Below are positions 1 through 9,861 of a DNA stretch of 64,000 bases, in pieces. Each line of letters opens with the position of its first letter. Position 1 is the stretch's first letter. Location of the stretch: positions 310,001 to 374,000 of the forward strand of contig OZ244833.1 of the NCBI GenBank assembly GCA_965220535.1, given 5' to 3'. This DNA is from HK1 sp965220535 (lineage in GTDB: Bacteria; Pseudomonadota; Gammaproteobacteria; HK1). The translations under genes and the position numbers were made by a program. The notes beneath the pieces were generated by a model. It did no database searches. It was not told where the DNA came from and worked only from the letters and a program-made list of their open reading frames with translations.

Positions 1-321
1 GGCGAAGACCCACGCCCGAGGGGAGGGGGAAAGCTCGATGATCGAAATCCGCGGCGGAATATCGACATTTTCGATCGAGTGTCGATCGACTATGGCGGCC
101 GGCGCCTCGATCGTCGTCCGCCGAGAAAAACCCGACACCTGGATCATCGAAAGAACCCTTTGCAAACGATACACCCGGTTGCGAAATGATAGACCGGATA
201 GCGAAACGATATGCGCCGGCGACATCGCCGAAAAGGGCCGCGACATCCCCGCGCCTTCGGATCTTTGCCCGCCGACACTGCGCTTGGCGGCCACGCTAGC
301 GCGTAAAAAGCGATCGGGATC
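1..321. other. Region upstream of rng with no recognised gene
   Basis: No reading frame here resembles a known protein. In many gammaproteobacteria maf lies immediately upstream of rng, but no Maf-like sequence is visible on either strand. The stretch probably carries the rng promoter and leader; I could not pick a convincing -35/-10 pair. Confidence 0.4.
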
Positions 322-2073
322 ATGAGCGTCGAACTGCTGGTCAATATCGCCTCGCCCGAACTCCGGATCGCGCTGGTCGAAAAGGGCGTGCTGCGCGAGA
401 TCTTCATCGAGCGGCGCGGGAAACGCGGTCTGCTCGGCAATATCTACAAGGGGCGAGTCATGCGCGTCTTGCCGGGGATGCAAGCGGCCTTCGTCGATAT
501 CGGACTCGAGCGCTCGGCTTTTCTCCATGCCTCGGATATCGCCTCTCCGGTCATCGCCGATATCGCGGATCCCGATCATGCGATCGGCGGCGCGCATCGC
601 GACGACACCCCCGAAATCCCCATCGACGAGCTGGTGCGCGAAGGCGAGGAGAGGCTGGTGCAGATCGTCAAAGATCCCGTCGGCACCAAGGGGGCGCGGA
701 TCACCACCCGCTTTTCGATCCCTTCTTGTCATGTCGTGCTCTTGCCGGGATTTCCGGTGATCGGGGTTTCGAAGCGGATCGAGGACGAGTCCGAACGCCG
801 AAGGCTGCGGGATATCGTGCAGGGGCTGATGGCAGGGGCAAATCGGATCGAAGGCCCCGAAGAGGTCGCCGGAGGGCGTGCGGGGGATCGGGCGGAGGGT
901 CGGGCGGGGGATCGGGAAAGCATCGCCACCTTGAGCGCCGCCGCTCGGATATCGAAGGAGGAGGATGCCGCATCGTCCGCGTCGGAGCCCGCGAAGGGAA
1001 AAGCCTTCGCCGACGAAGTCTCGGCTTCGGAATCGGCTTCGGAATCGGCTTCGGAAGAGGAAAGCCCCGAGAAAGAAAACTTCGATGCGGCGGCGAACGA
1101 CGGGTGGATCGTGCGCACCGCCGCCGAGGGCTGCTCGGCGACGCTCATCGAATCCGATATGCGATTCCTGCTCGGGCTTTTGCATTCGATCGTCGCCAAA
1201 GGCAAGACTTGCCGGGCCCCGGGCATCGTCCACGAAGATCTGCCTCCGGTGGTGCGTATCCTGCGCGAGCTCTCGGGCACCGTCATCGATCGGGTGCGGA
1301 TCGACTCGGCAGCCGCCGTGAGCGAGGTCATCGACTTCACCGACCGCTTCTTGCCCGATATGAGCCCGCGTATCGAGCTGTATGACGGCGATCCGCCGAT
1401 ATTCGATCTCTACGCGATCGAAAACGATATTCGCAAGGCGCTGCAACCACGAACGCCTTTGAAATCCGGCGGGTCCATCGTGATCGAAGAGACCGAGGCG
1501 CTGATCGCCGTCGATGTCAATACCGGCAGCTTCGTCGGCGGGCGCGACCCGGAAGAAACCGCTTTCAAAACCAATATCGAAGCGGCCCATGCCATCGCCC
1601 ACCAACTGCGTTTGCGCAATCTCGCGGGCATCATCGTGGTCGACTTCATCGATATGCAAAGACAAGCGCATCGCGAAAAACTCTTGCAAAGCCTCGAAAA
1701 AGCCTTGGCCGGGGATCGCGCCCGCACCCGTATCGGCGATATCTCGGGGCTCGGATTGCTGGAGATGACCCGCCAACGCACCCGTCGAAGCCTGCGGCGC
1801 AGCCTTTACGAGGACTGTCCGCACTGCCGCGGAGAAGGGACGATCAAATCGTCGGAGAGCCTATGCCACGAAATCGTTCGCGACATCCTGCGCGATGCGC
1901 GCACCTTCGATACCAAGGGGCTGCTCGTCGTCGCCTCCCCCGAAATCGGCCGGCGCTTGGTCGAGGATGAATACACGATATTTTCCGAACTGGAGGCGCT
2001 GATCGGCAAACCCGTCGATATTCGTATCGAGGCTCGATACGCCCGCGAGCGTTACGATATCGTGCCCTTGTAA
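322..2073 (+). CDS. rng: Ribonuclease G (RNase E/G family)
   Basis: Endoribonuclease that matures the 5' end of 16S rRNA and helps mRNA decay. The N-terminus holds the S1-like RNA-binding region (RGLLGNIYKGRV, then VLPGMQAAFVDIG). The DNase I-like catalytic core carries the two expected metal-binding aspartates, D398 in AVDVNTG and D441 in VVDFID, and the zinc-link CPxC motif is at C499-C502. The protein is 583 aa, against about 490 for E. coli RNase G. Most of the excess is an Ala/Ser/Glu-rich insert at about residues 172-260, between the S1-containing region and the conserved IVRTAAEG segment. The insert contains the repeated SASESASES tract coded by a 12-bp repeat. The next gene downstream is yhdP, the usual neighbour. 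Confidence 0.95.
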   Translation: MSVELLVNIASPELRIALVEKGVLREIFIERRGKRGLLGNIYKGRVMRVLPGMQAAFVDIGLERSAFLHASDIASPVIADIADPDHAIGGAHRDDTPEIPIDELVREGEERLVQIVKDPVGTKGARITTRFSIPSCHVVLLPGFPVIGVSKRIEDESERRRLRDIVQGLMAGANRIEGPEEVAGGRAGDRAEGRAGDRESIATLSAAARISKEEDAASSASEPAKGKAFADEVSASESASESASEEESPEKENFDAAANDGWIVRTAAEGCSATLIESDMRFLLGLLHSIVAKGKTCRAPGIVHEDLPPVVRILRELSGTVIDRVRIDSAAAVSEVIDFTDRFLPDMSPRIELYDGDPPIFDLYAIENDIRKALQPRTPLKSGGSIVIEETEALIAVDVNTGSFVGGRDPEETAFKTNIEAAHAIAHQLRLRNLAGIIVVDFIDMQRQAHREKLLQSLEKALAGDRARTRIGDISGLGLLEMTRQRTRRSLRRSLYEDCPHCRGEGTIKSSESLCHEIVRDILRDARTFDTKGLLVVASPEIGRRLVEDEYTIFSELEALIGKPVDIRIEARYARERYDIVPL

Positions 2074-2163
2074 AATGCCGATGCTCGTCGAGTGCCGGGC
2101 GAATCGGAATCCCTCGCAGCCCATCGCGCAACCGACACCCCCACCCCCTTTGCGGCTTCCCGC

Positions 2164-5100
2164 ATGAACAGCAACCCCTCGCCCGCCCCGCCTCGCGTTC
2201 CCGAGCCGACCGCCGCCCCGCGGGAAAGAAAAAAAGCGAAGCAAGGCCAAAAAGCGAAGCAAGGCTCGATCCGGCGATGGGCCGCGTATATCGGCGGCTT
2301 CCTTTTGCTGACGACCGGCGCTTTGGCGCTGCTGACGGAATTCCTCCTTTCCCAAGCCAACGAATATCGCCCGACCATCGAGGATTGGGTCAGCCGACTC
2401 GCCGGAGAGTCGATCGAATTCGAGGAAATACGAATCCACCGCCGGGGGCTCCGCCTCGCTTTCGAGCTCGACGATTTGCGGGTGGCGGAGCGGGCGGGGG
2501 AAGCCGAGCCTGCGGATGCGACGGCTCCGCCGGATGGCGCCCTCGCCCCGCCGGCATTCGACGAGCGTTTGCGACTGGATTCGATCACCTTCGTGATCGA
2601 CCCGATCCGAAGCCTTCTCGACGCCGTGCCTCGGGTGCGCGAAATCACCCTGGACGGACTGGCCTTCCCGGCCCTGCGCTCCGCCGACGGGGGACTCGTC
2701 GTCGCCGGACACCGCTTGGCGGGCGCCGCCGTCGAGGGCGAGGCGGCCGCGGATGCGGATGCGGGCAAAGATGCGGGCAAAGACGCCGAAGATCGGGCAT
2801 TCGCATCCTCGCTGCAGCCCATGCTCGCATGGCTTGCGAGCCAAGAGGATCTGACCTTCGACAACTCGACGATCCTCTGGCGGGAACGAGGGCACGAGCT
2901 GCCGCTTTTCTTCGAGCGCATCCGGATCGAGCGCATCGCGGGAAGTGTCGAGGGCGAAGGGCGCGCCCCGTCGAGCGCCGATTCCTGGCGGGTCGTCGGC
3001 ACCTTGTTTCCGCAAGCCGAAGCGTTCTTGCAGCCCGAAGCCCGGGCGATGGACGACGAGCCCCGAGAAGCGCCCTCGAAGGGAAGGATCGACTTCACGG
3101 CGACGCTTGAGGACGATTCCCCTTCGCTTTCTTCATGGTCGGCTCGGGTCGAAGCGAAAGCGAGCGGTCTTCGCCTCGAAAGCCTTCGCCGCTTCGCTTC
3201 GGGCTTCGGCGAAGGGCTGCACCTCGCCGGTGAACTCTCGGGGGAAGCCCAGGCTACCGTGCGGAACTTCCGGATCGTTCGAGGCCAAGGACAAGCCCGG
3301 CTTCGCTTTTTGCGCGTGGCCTCGATGGCCTCCCTCGCCTCGCCGGGAGACGAGGAGGCCTTCGCGCAAAGCGAAAACGAGGCCGAAGCGCCGAAGGACG
3401 GGCTTTTTGCCTCCTTCGGGCGGGCGCTTTCTTTTGCCGGTCGGATCGACGGCTCGTTCTCCTTCGAGCGCGGGATATCGAGATGGCGCGCCTTTTTCGA
3501 CGATCTCTCGATCGAAGGGCAAGACGATATCCCTTTGACCCTCGGCTCGTTGGAACTGAGCCGCTTCGCCCCTCGAATCGGCGAAGGCCGCGAGCGCGAG
3601 CGAGCGCCGGAAGAAGCCTCGACCCCGGCAACGCAAAGCGCCCCACCGCCGGGATTTTTCTTGCGCGCCGGGGGGATGGAGATCGACGATCTTCTCTCCT
3701 TGGCGGCTTTGGCCGGCGACGACCCGGCCTTGGCGGCACGCATTCGGGGGCTCGGAATCGAGGGCCGCCTCGACGATATCGAAATCCGTTGGCCGGCAGC
3801 GGCGACTCCCTCTTCGGGCATATCGCCTACGCCGGTCCTCGGGGCCGAGGCGGAAACGATTCGACCCCGCGGGCGGGCGTCTTTCGAAGGCCTCGGCATC
3901 CCGCTTTCCAAAGCGGCGATCGCCCCCGCAGGAGTCGAAGGAAGCATCGAACTGAGTCCCGAAGGAGGGATCGTCGCCCGTATCGAAGCCGGCGAGTTGG
4001 CATTCTCCTCCGAATATTGGCCATCCCTCCTCGCCCCCTTGCCCGGGCTTTCGGGAACGCTGACCTATATCCCGCCGCCTAAGGTCTCCGGCGAAGAACT
4101 CGCGGCCCATCCACCCGCCCACTCGCAAGGCGGGCTCGTCGTTTGCGAACTTTCCGCCCGCAGCGACGCCGGGATTTTGAAAGCCACGGGAAGGCTCCAC
4201 CTCCCCCGACGCGCCCCCCGACACACCCCCCGACGCACCGATGAGTCCAAAAGCGACGGACCCGAAGGCCCGGATCGCAAAATGCGATTCGGGCTTCGGC
4301 TTGCGCTCGACGAGGCGCACGAATCGCCTGCGAGTTTGGAGGCGGTGCGAGCGCTGCTGCCGCAAGGGGTCGTGCCGGCACCGGTCGATCGTTGGATCGA
4401 CTCCGCGATGCCTGTCGGGTTCGTCGAGGGCGCTCGTTTGGAGATCAAAGGGCTCAGGGCAGCGCCGGTCATCGACGATCGACCGAGCCGGATCGATGCG
4501 AGGGACGCAAAAGATCCGCCCCCCGGGGACACCCCCGGGCCCTTCGCTTTTGCCATCGAGGAGCGAACTATCGAAGCCGAGCTGGATCTCGCGCTCCCGA
4601 CCTTCGCCTACGCCTCGAGATGGCCCGCCCTGTCGGATATCGAAGGGCGGGTGCGCTTCGTCGACTCCCGTATGGAAGCGCGCATCGACAAGGGGGGAAT
4701 CTTCGGCTCGACCTTGCGCGAAAGCGAGGTCGGCATCGAGGATATGGGCGCGGCTCCCCCGCGGCTGCGGATCTCGGGCGGGGTCGAGGGCCCGGTCGCC
4801 GACGGCATCCGCTACCTCGCGCTAAGCCCTTTGCAAAAGAATTTCGAACGCTTGTCCGAAAGCCTCTCTTTCGACGGCGAGGGAGCCGTCGTATTGGATA
4901 TCGAAGTGCCCCTCGGACGGACCGAAGAGACGAAAGCGCAAGGGGTGATCGATCTCGAGCGCACCGGGGTGGATATCGAGGGCTTCGACGAAGGGTTGCA
5001 AGCGCTCGAGGGAAGCATCCGCTTCGACGGCGACCGCATCGAGGCCGAGGGCTTGCGGGCGGATTATCTCGGGCAGGCGATCCGGATCGCGATCGACGAT

Positions 5101-6924
5101 ACCCTCGTCTCCTCGATCGAGGGCGCCGACGACTCCGACCGCGCCGCCCCCCCTCGACGCGCCCTGCGCATCGCCTTCGACGGTCGCTCTCCCCCCGATC
5201 TCTTCTTTGCCCACCTGCGCAATATCGGCGCGAGCCTGCCCGATATCCTGCGCGAAGCCGACGCGAAGCCGGACAAGACGCACTGGCAGGCAACGCTGGA
5301 AATCCCGCGATCGAGCCTCGACGACAAAGGCTCGGCGCTCGAAGCCCGATTTCGACTCGAAAGCGATCTCGCCGGACTCGCCCTCGATCTGCCCGAGCCC
5401 TTCGGCAAAGACGCGAAGAGCATCCGGCGATTGTCTGTCGACGATCGCTTCGTCATCGGCCAAGCGCACGTTCTGCATCTTCGCTACGCGGATCAAGCGC
5501 AGGCCCGATTCCTTCTTTCTTCCCCCGCCGAGGGTTTTGCCGTCGAACGCGGCGAGATCCTCTTAGGCCCCGCCGAGGCCTTAAGCGATCGCCTCGATTC
5601 AAGCAGCGGGATCGACCCCGATCGCGCGGCGGCGAAGCCCTCCGGCATTCGCATAAAAGGCGCCGCTCCGACGCTCGATATCGCTCGCTGGCAGCGTTTG
5701 CTCGACTCCTTCGGCTTCGCGCAATCGCCCTCGGGAGTCTCGCCCGCGGAAATATCGGGGGCTTCGTCCGTCTCGTCCGCCTCGCCCTCGGGCACGAGCG
5801 CCGACGCTTCGGTCTTCGATGCCATCGGCGACATCGATATCGCGGTCGATCGATTGATCCTTCCCGGTGGCCGCTCCTTGCCCGGGCTTCGTCTACACGC
5901 CTTCCCGATCGAAAAAGAGCCCGATCTCCTCGATTGGCGGGTCGACCTCGAGGGCGAGGGGATCAAGGGATGGCTACGGCTGATCGATGCCCGTCGAGCC
6001 CGGCGAAGCATTCGCGCGGAATTCGATGAACTGAAGATCGCGGCGGCGGACGATATCGAACCCGACTCGGTGCCGGTCGACGATGCCCCGCCGGTCGCAG
6101 CGCCGGTCGTTTCGACCCCCGAAGCGAGCCCGCCGACGCTGCCGGCAACGGAACTCCTTATCCGTCGTCTCGTATGGGGCTCGATCGATCTCGGAACCTT
6201 CGAGCTCTCGACCGCGCAAAACGACGAGGGCGTGCAGTTCCGTCATTACCGGCTGCGCAATCGGGATTTCGGCGTCGACGGTATCGGATCGTGGATGATC
6301 GACGAGGGCGAAGTGCGAAGCGAGATCAAAGGTCAGTTGCGGGGGGAGGATCTCGGCCGCATCATCGACCGCATCGGACTCGACGGCCGGGTGGTGGAGC
6401 GGGGAAAAAGCGAGTTGGCATTCAACGCTCTGTGGACGGGCTCGCCGACCGACATCGATTTCGAGCGGATCGGCGGCATCCTCTCTCTGCGATCCGGACC
6501 GGGGAGTCTGCGAAACCTCGATCGGGGGCTCTTCGCTCGCTTCTTCAGCCTTTTGATCTTGGAATCCCTGCCCCGACGACTCCTTTTCGACTTCGACGAC
6601 CTCTTCCAAGAAGGGCTCGATTACGACCGCTTGGACGGCGACTTTCGCCTCAGCGACGGCCACGCCCATACCGGCGACCTGACGATCGAAAGCGAATCCT
6701 TGCGTTTGAGCGTCACCGGCCGCATCGGTCTTGTGGAGAAAGATTACGATCTGGTCGTCACTCTCGTTCCGAAGATCACCTCCGCCTTGCCCCTGACCCC
6801 TTTGCGCGTCGGCGAGGGTCTTTTGGGACGGGAGATCATCAATCGCTTTTTCTCCTATCGCTATTCGATCCGCGGCAGCTGGGACGACCCGATCATCGAA
6901 AGGATGCGAGAGAACGCCGGTTAA
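2164..6924 (+). CDS. yhdP: YhdP/AsmA-like envelope lipid-transport protein
   Basis: Very large inner-membrane-anchored protein of the YhdP family (DUF3971/AsmA_2, bridge-like lipid transfer). YhdP, TamB and YdbH together move phospholipids to the outer membrane. The start chosen (1586 aa) gives a short basic cytoplasmic end and one membrane helix at about residues 38-62 (GGFLLLTTGALALLTEFLL). An earlier in-frame ATG at 2092 would add 24 unlikely residues. The remainder is a long periplasmic beta-rich region. The C-terminus has the typical family signature (LVVTLVPKITSALPL, then GREIINRFFSYRY). It is longer than E. coli YhdP (about 1266 aa), with several low-complexity Pro/Ala/Glu loops. rng-yhdP is a conserved gene pair. 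Confidence 0.9.
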   Translation: MNSNPSPAPPRVPEPTAAPRERKKAKQGQKAKQGSIRRWAAYIGGFLLLTTGALALLTEFLLSQANEYRPTIEDWVSRLAGESIEFEEIRIHRRGLRLAFELDDLRVAERAGEAEPADATAPPDGALAPPAFDERLRLDSITFVIDPIRSLLDAVPRVREITLDGLAFPALRSADGGLVVAGHRLAGAAVEGEAAADADAGKDAGKDAEDRAFASSLQPMLAWLASQEDLTFDNSTILWRERGHELPLFFERIRIERIAGSVEGEGRAPSSADSWRVVGTLFPQAEAFLQPEARAMDDEPREAPSKGRIDFTATLEDDSPSLSSWSARVEAKASGLRLESLRRFASGFGEGLHLAGELSGEAQATVRNFRIVRGQGQARLRFLRVASMASLASPGDEEAFAQSENEAEAPKDGLFASFGRALSFAGRIDGSFSFERGISRWRAFFDDLSIEGQDDIPLTLGSLELSRFAPRIGEGRERERAPEEASTPATQSAPPPGFFLRAGGMEIDDLLSLAALAGDDPALAARIRGLGIEGRLDDIEIRWPAAATPSSGISPTPVLGAEAETIRPRGRASFEGLGIPLSKAAIAPAGVEGSIELSPEGGIVARIEAGELAFSSEYWPSLLAPLPGLSGTLTYIPPPKVSGEELAAHPPAHSQGGLVVCELSARSDAGILKATGRLHLPRRAPRHTPRRTDESKSDGPEGPDRKMRFGLRLALDEAHESPASLEAVRALLPQGVVPAPVDRWIDSAMPVGFVEGARLEIKGLRAAPVIDDRPSRIDARDAKDPPPGDTPGPFAFAIEERTIEAELDLALPTFAYASRWPALSDIEGRVRFVDSRMEARIDKGGIFGSTLRESEVGIEDMGAAPPRLRISGGVEGPVADGIRYLALSPLQKNFERLSESLSFDGEGAVVLDIEVPLGRTEETKAQGVIDLERTGVDIEGFDEGLQALEGSIRFDGDRIEAEGLRADYLGQAIRIAIDDTLVSSIEGADDSDRAAPPRRALRIAFDGRSPPDLFFAHLRNIGASLPDILREADAKPDKTHWQATLEIPRSSLDDKGSALEARFRLESDLAGLALDLPEPFGKDAKSIRRLSVDDRFVIGQAHVLHLRYADQAQARFLLSSPAEGFAVERGEILLGPAEALSDRLDSSSGIDPDRAAAKPSGIRIKGAAPTLDIARWQRLLDSFGFAQSPSGVSPAEISGASSVSSASPSGTSADASVFDAIGDIDIAVDRLILPGGRSLPGLRLHAFPIEKEPDLLDWRVDLEGEGIKGWLRLIDARRARRSIRAEFDELKIAAADDIEPDSVPVDDAPPVAAPVVSTPEASPPTLPATELLIRRLVWGSIDLGTFELSTAQNDEGVQFRHYRLRNRDFGVDGIGSWMIDEGEVRSEIKGQLRGEDLGRIIDRIGLDGRVVERGKSELAFNALWTGSPTDIDFERIGGILSLRSGPGSLRNLDRGLFARFFSLLILESLPRRLLFDFDDLFQEGLDYDRLDGDFRLSDGHAHTGDLTIESESLRLSVTGRIGLVEKDYDLVVTLVPKITSALPLTPLRVGEGLLGREIINRFFSYRYSIRGSWDDPIIERMRENAG

Positions 6925-6937
6925 AGAAGGGCCTTGG

Positions 6938-8206
6938 ATGACGAAAATCACCGACTTCCCCGATTCGTCGACACCGCTTGGCGAATCGTCGGCGATATTG
7001 GCGGCATTGGCGGCGGATCCGCGACTTGCGCGCAGCTCGAGACCGGGGCGACCGGGGGCTTCGGTGATGGTCGCCCTGTCCGGCGGGGTGGACTCGGCCT
7101 TGGCTTTGCTGCTGCTGGTGCGGGCGGGGGTCCCGGTGCAGGCGATGTTCATGAAGAACTGGGAGGAAGACGACGCTTCGGGGCTTTGCACCGCCGCCGA
7201 CGATCTCGCCGATGCCCGAAGGGTTTGCGATCGACTGCAAGTGCCCTTGCATACCGTCAACTGCTCCGATATCTACTGGGATCGAGTCTTCACCCCCTTT
7301 TTGCGCGATATCGAAGCCGGCCATACCCCCAATCCGGATGTGCTTTGCAACCGCGAAGTGAAATTCAGCGCCTTCGTCGACCACGCCGAACGCCTCGGGG
7401 CCGATCTGATCGCCACCGGGCATTACGCTCGCATCCATCGTTCCTCCACCGGCTTGCAACTCCTCAAAGGAAGAGATGCGAGCAAGGATCAGAGTTATTT
7501 CCTGCACGCCCTCGATCAAAAACACCTGGCGCGGGCGATTTTTCCCTTGGGCGATCTGCACAAAACACAGGTGCGCGAATGGGCACGACAAGCCGGACTC
7601 GCTCCCTTCGCCAAACGGGACAGCACCGGGATCTGCTTCGTCGGCGAAAGACCTTTCGCCGATTTCTTGGAGCGCTTCTTGCCCCCTCGTCCGGGGCCGA
7701 TCGAGAGCGTCGACGGCGAATGCTTGGGCCGGCATCGGGGCTTGGCCTTTTTCACTTTGGGCCAACGCAAGGGGCTGAAGGTCGGAGGGCGGGCCGGGGA
7801 TAGCGGCGAGCCTTGGTATGTCGCGGCGAAGGATCATGCCCGCAACGCCCTGATCCTCGTACAAGGGCGAGCGCATCGCGCCCTTTATCGCTGCGTCGTC
7901 CCCCTTGCGAAGATGCACTGGATCGCGGGGCTTCGACCGCCCCTGCCCCTTCGCTGCTGCGCGAAGATCCGCTACCGGCAGGAGGATCAGGCCTGCGAGG
8001 CGATCGCCGACCCGACGACGGGGAAGATCGCGCTGCATTTCGATAGCCCGCAAAGAGCCGTCACTCCCGGTCAGTACGCGGTCCTTTACTCAGGGGACGA
8101 ATGCCTCGGCGGCGGCGTGATCGAAGAAGCGATCGAAGAAAGAATCGAGGACAAGGCCGTGAGAAGCGATCCCGAGAGCGAGGTCGATTCCAAGCGCTTC
8201 GGATAG
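6938..8206 (+). CDS. mnmA: tRNA-specific 2-thiouridylase MnmA
   Basis: Adds sulfur to U34 of tRNA-Lys, -Glu and -Gln using ATP and a persulfide relay. The PP-loop SGGVDS is at residues 48-53. The two catalytic cysteines are present: C137 in NPDVLCN and C233 in STGICF. The KDQSYFLHAL motif that contacts tRNA is intact. At 422 aa it is longer than the usual 360-370 because of an N-terminal extension of about 40 residues and a polar C-terminal tail rich in Glu/Asp/Arg. The gene begins 13 bp after yhdP, so the two are probably co-transcribed. The stop codon lies inside a GGATAG-type hexamer repeat. Confidence 0.95.
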   Translation: MTKITDFPDSSTPLGESSAILAALAADPRLARSSRPGRPGASVMVALSGGVDSALALLLLVRAGVPVQAMFMKNWEEDDASGLCTAADDLADARRVCDRLQVPLHTVNCSDIYWDRVFTPFLRDIEAGHTPNPDVLCNREVKFSAFVDHAERLGADLIATGHYARIHRSSTGLQLLKGRDASKDQSYFLHALDQKHLARAIFPLGDLHKTQVREWARQAGLAPFAKRDSTGICFVGERPFADFLERFLPPRPGPIESVDGECLGRHRGLAFFTLGQRKGLKVGGRAGDSGEPWYVAAKDHARNALILVQGRAHRALYRCVVPLAKMHWIAGLRPPLPLRCCAKIRYRQEDQACEAIADPTTGKIALHFDSPQRAVTPGQYAVLYSGDECLGGGVIEEAIEERIEDKAVRSDPESEVDSKRFG

Positions 8207-8236
8207 GGGTAGGGATAGGGATAGGAATAGGAATAT
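8201..8236. repeat. GGATAG-type short tandem repeat at the end of mnmA
   Basis: About six imperfect copies of a 5-7 bp unit (GGATAG, GGGTAG, GGAATA). The mnmA stop codon TAG falls in the first copy, so slippage here could change the C-terminus of MnmA. The tract lies between the convergent ends of mnmA and the amidase gene. Confidence 0.75.
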
Positions 8237-8263
8237 CGAATGGCGGGGAATTCGATCGAATCG

Positions 8264-9784
8264 TCAGCCCTCCTCCGTCGGGGGCACGCGAAGCACCTGG
8301 CCGACGCGGATCAGATCGCCTTGCAACTTGTTGAGCCGACGCAGATCCTGCACCGATACCCGATAGCGAAGGGAGAGTTCGGAGAGCGTATCCCCGCGTT
8401 CGACCCGATGGTCGGTGCCCTTGTACCAAACCTCCAGCAGGCTCCCCGGCGGCGGGAATTTCTTGAAGTGGGCTTCGATCCCCTGCATGATGGCGGCGGC
8501 GATCTTGCGCTGATAGGAGGATGTGGCCAGTCGCTTCGCATCGGTGGGGTTGGTCATGAACCCGGTTTCGATCAGCAGCGAGGGGATATTGGGGGCTTTG
8601 AGAACCACGAAACCGGCGCGATCGACATTGCGCTTGCGGAGCTTCGTGGACCGGGTCAAGGCCGCGAGGATTTGCACCGCGGCATGGGTGCCGAGCTTGC
8701 GCGCCCCGGTCTGGGAGTAGTCGAGGATGGTTTCCACGAAATCGTCGTCTTCGCATTCGCGCAATGAGATGCCGTCGAGCGAATCCCCTCCGGCCAAGGC
8801 CGCGGCGTTCTCGCGCGCGGCGAGCCAACGCCCCTCCTCGCTGCTCTCCCCTTTATGCGAAAGGATATAGACCGAGCTCCCCGATATGCGCGGGTTGCGA
8901 AAGGCGTCGGCATGGATCGAGATGAAGAGGCTGGCTCGATGGGTGCGGGCGATACCGGTGCGATTGCGCAAAGGCACCCGGCGGTCGCTCGTGCGGGTCA
9001 GGATCGCGCGCATCCCCGGGGCGCTGTCGATCAGGCGGGCGAGATAGCGCGAGATCGCCATCACCACGTCCTTCTCCCGCAATCCCGAGGGAGCGACGGC
9101 TCCCGGATCCCGGCCGCCATGGCCCGGATCGATCACCACGATCGTATCGCGCAGGCGATCCGGATCCCACTGACCGCGCTGACAGCGATTATCGGGATCG
9201 ACGGCGACGGCGACGGGAGACGATGACGAAGGCAACGAAGGCGAAGACGCCGCCGGCGCCGAGGCTCCTCGCAGCAAAGGCGGCGGCGACGCTTCGGCAT
9301 CGCCCACCTTCGACCTGATATCGAAAACGAGGCGATGGCCGTATTCCCCCGCCGGAGCGAAAAGAGCCTCGCTCCATCTCACCGCTCGTTTGAGATCGAA
9401 TACCAAGCGCAGGCGGCCGTTGTCGTGATGGGCGAAGCGGATCCGCGCCAAGCGGATATCCTCTTTGGACACCCTCGGAATCGAGCCCGCCAAACGGGTA
9501 TTCGCAAGGTCGATGATCAAACGCTGGGGGTTGCTCTCTGCGAATACCCTCGCTTCGAGCGGACGATCGATATCCAGCACCACTCGGGTGCGTTGCGCTT
9601 GGGTCGACAGGCGTATCCCTTCGACGAGGGCGCGATCGGCGGCCGAGACCGTCGGGATCGAAAAAGCGGCGACGACGATCGCCATCCCTATCGAGCCGAA
9701 GAATGCCGGCGATATCCCCGTCGACGCCACCGCTTGGCATCGCAAGAAACGAATCGCGAACTGACCGAAACAAGGCAAAGGCAT
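8264..9784 (-). CDS. amiB: N-acetylmuramoyl-L-alanine amidase (AmiB/AmiC type)
   Basis: Periplasmic zinc amidase that cleaves septal peptidoglycan during daughter-cell separation. An N-terminal signal sequence (hydrophobic MAIVVAAFSIPTVSA, cleavage after SA) is followed by an AMIN domain (VEGIRLSTQAQRTRVVLDID), a Ser/Pro/Ala-rich linker and an Amidase_3 domain. The zinc and catalytic residues are visible in IDPGHGGRDPG, LREKDV, FISIHADAF and LIETGFM. A C-terminal LysM domain follows (HRVERGDTLSELSLRY). The start at 9784 gives 506 aa; an alternative ATG at 9685 begins right at the hydrophobic core. The frame stays open further upstream into tsaE, but that part has no amidase similarity. The order nnr-tsaE-amidase matches E. 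coli yjeF-yjeE-amiB. No mutL follows. Confidence 0.92.
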   Translation of the reverse strand: MPLPCFGQFAIRFLRCQAVASTGISPAFFGSIGMAIVVAAFSIPTVSAADRALVEGIRLSTQAQRTRVVLDIDRPLEARVFAESNPQRLIIDLANTRLAGSIPRVSKEDIRLARIRFAHHDNGRLRLVFDLKRAVRWSEALFAPAGEYGHRLVFDIRSKVGDAEASPPPLLRGASAPAASSPSLPSSSSPVAVAVDPDNRCQRGQWDPDRLRDTIVVIDPGHGGRDPGAVAPSGLREKDVVMAISRYLARLIDSAPGMRAILTRTSDRRVPLRNRTGIARTHRASLFISIHADAFRNPRISGSSVYILSHKGESSEEGRWLAARENAAALAGGDSLDGISLRECEDDDFVETILDYSQTGARKLGTHAAVQILAALTRSTKLRKRNVDRAGFVVLKAPNIPSLLIETGFMTNPTDAKRLATSSYQRKIAAAIMQGIEAHFKKFPPPGSLLEVWYKGTDHRVERGDTLSELSLRYRVSVQDLRRLNKLQGDLIRVGQVLRVPPTEEG

Positions 9785-9861
9785 GATCCGAAAAAGGCTC
9801 GTACTGCGACAAAGGCAAGCGCTTTCTTTATACGATGGGGGGAGCGGGGTATCGAAACGAC

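Noticed and set aside
2052..3947. A 631-codon open frame opposite yhdP
   Set aside because: Ser/Arg/Ala-rich shadow of yhdP with no recognisable domain or start signal.
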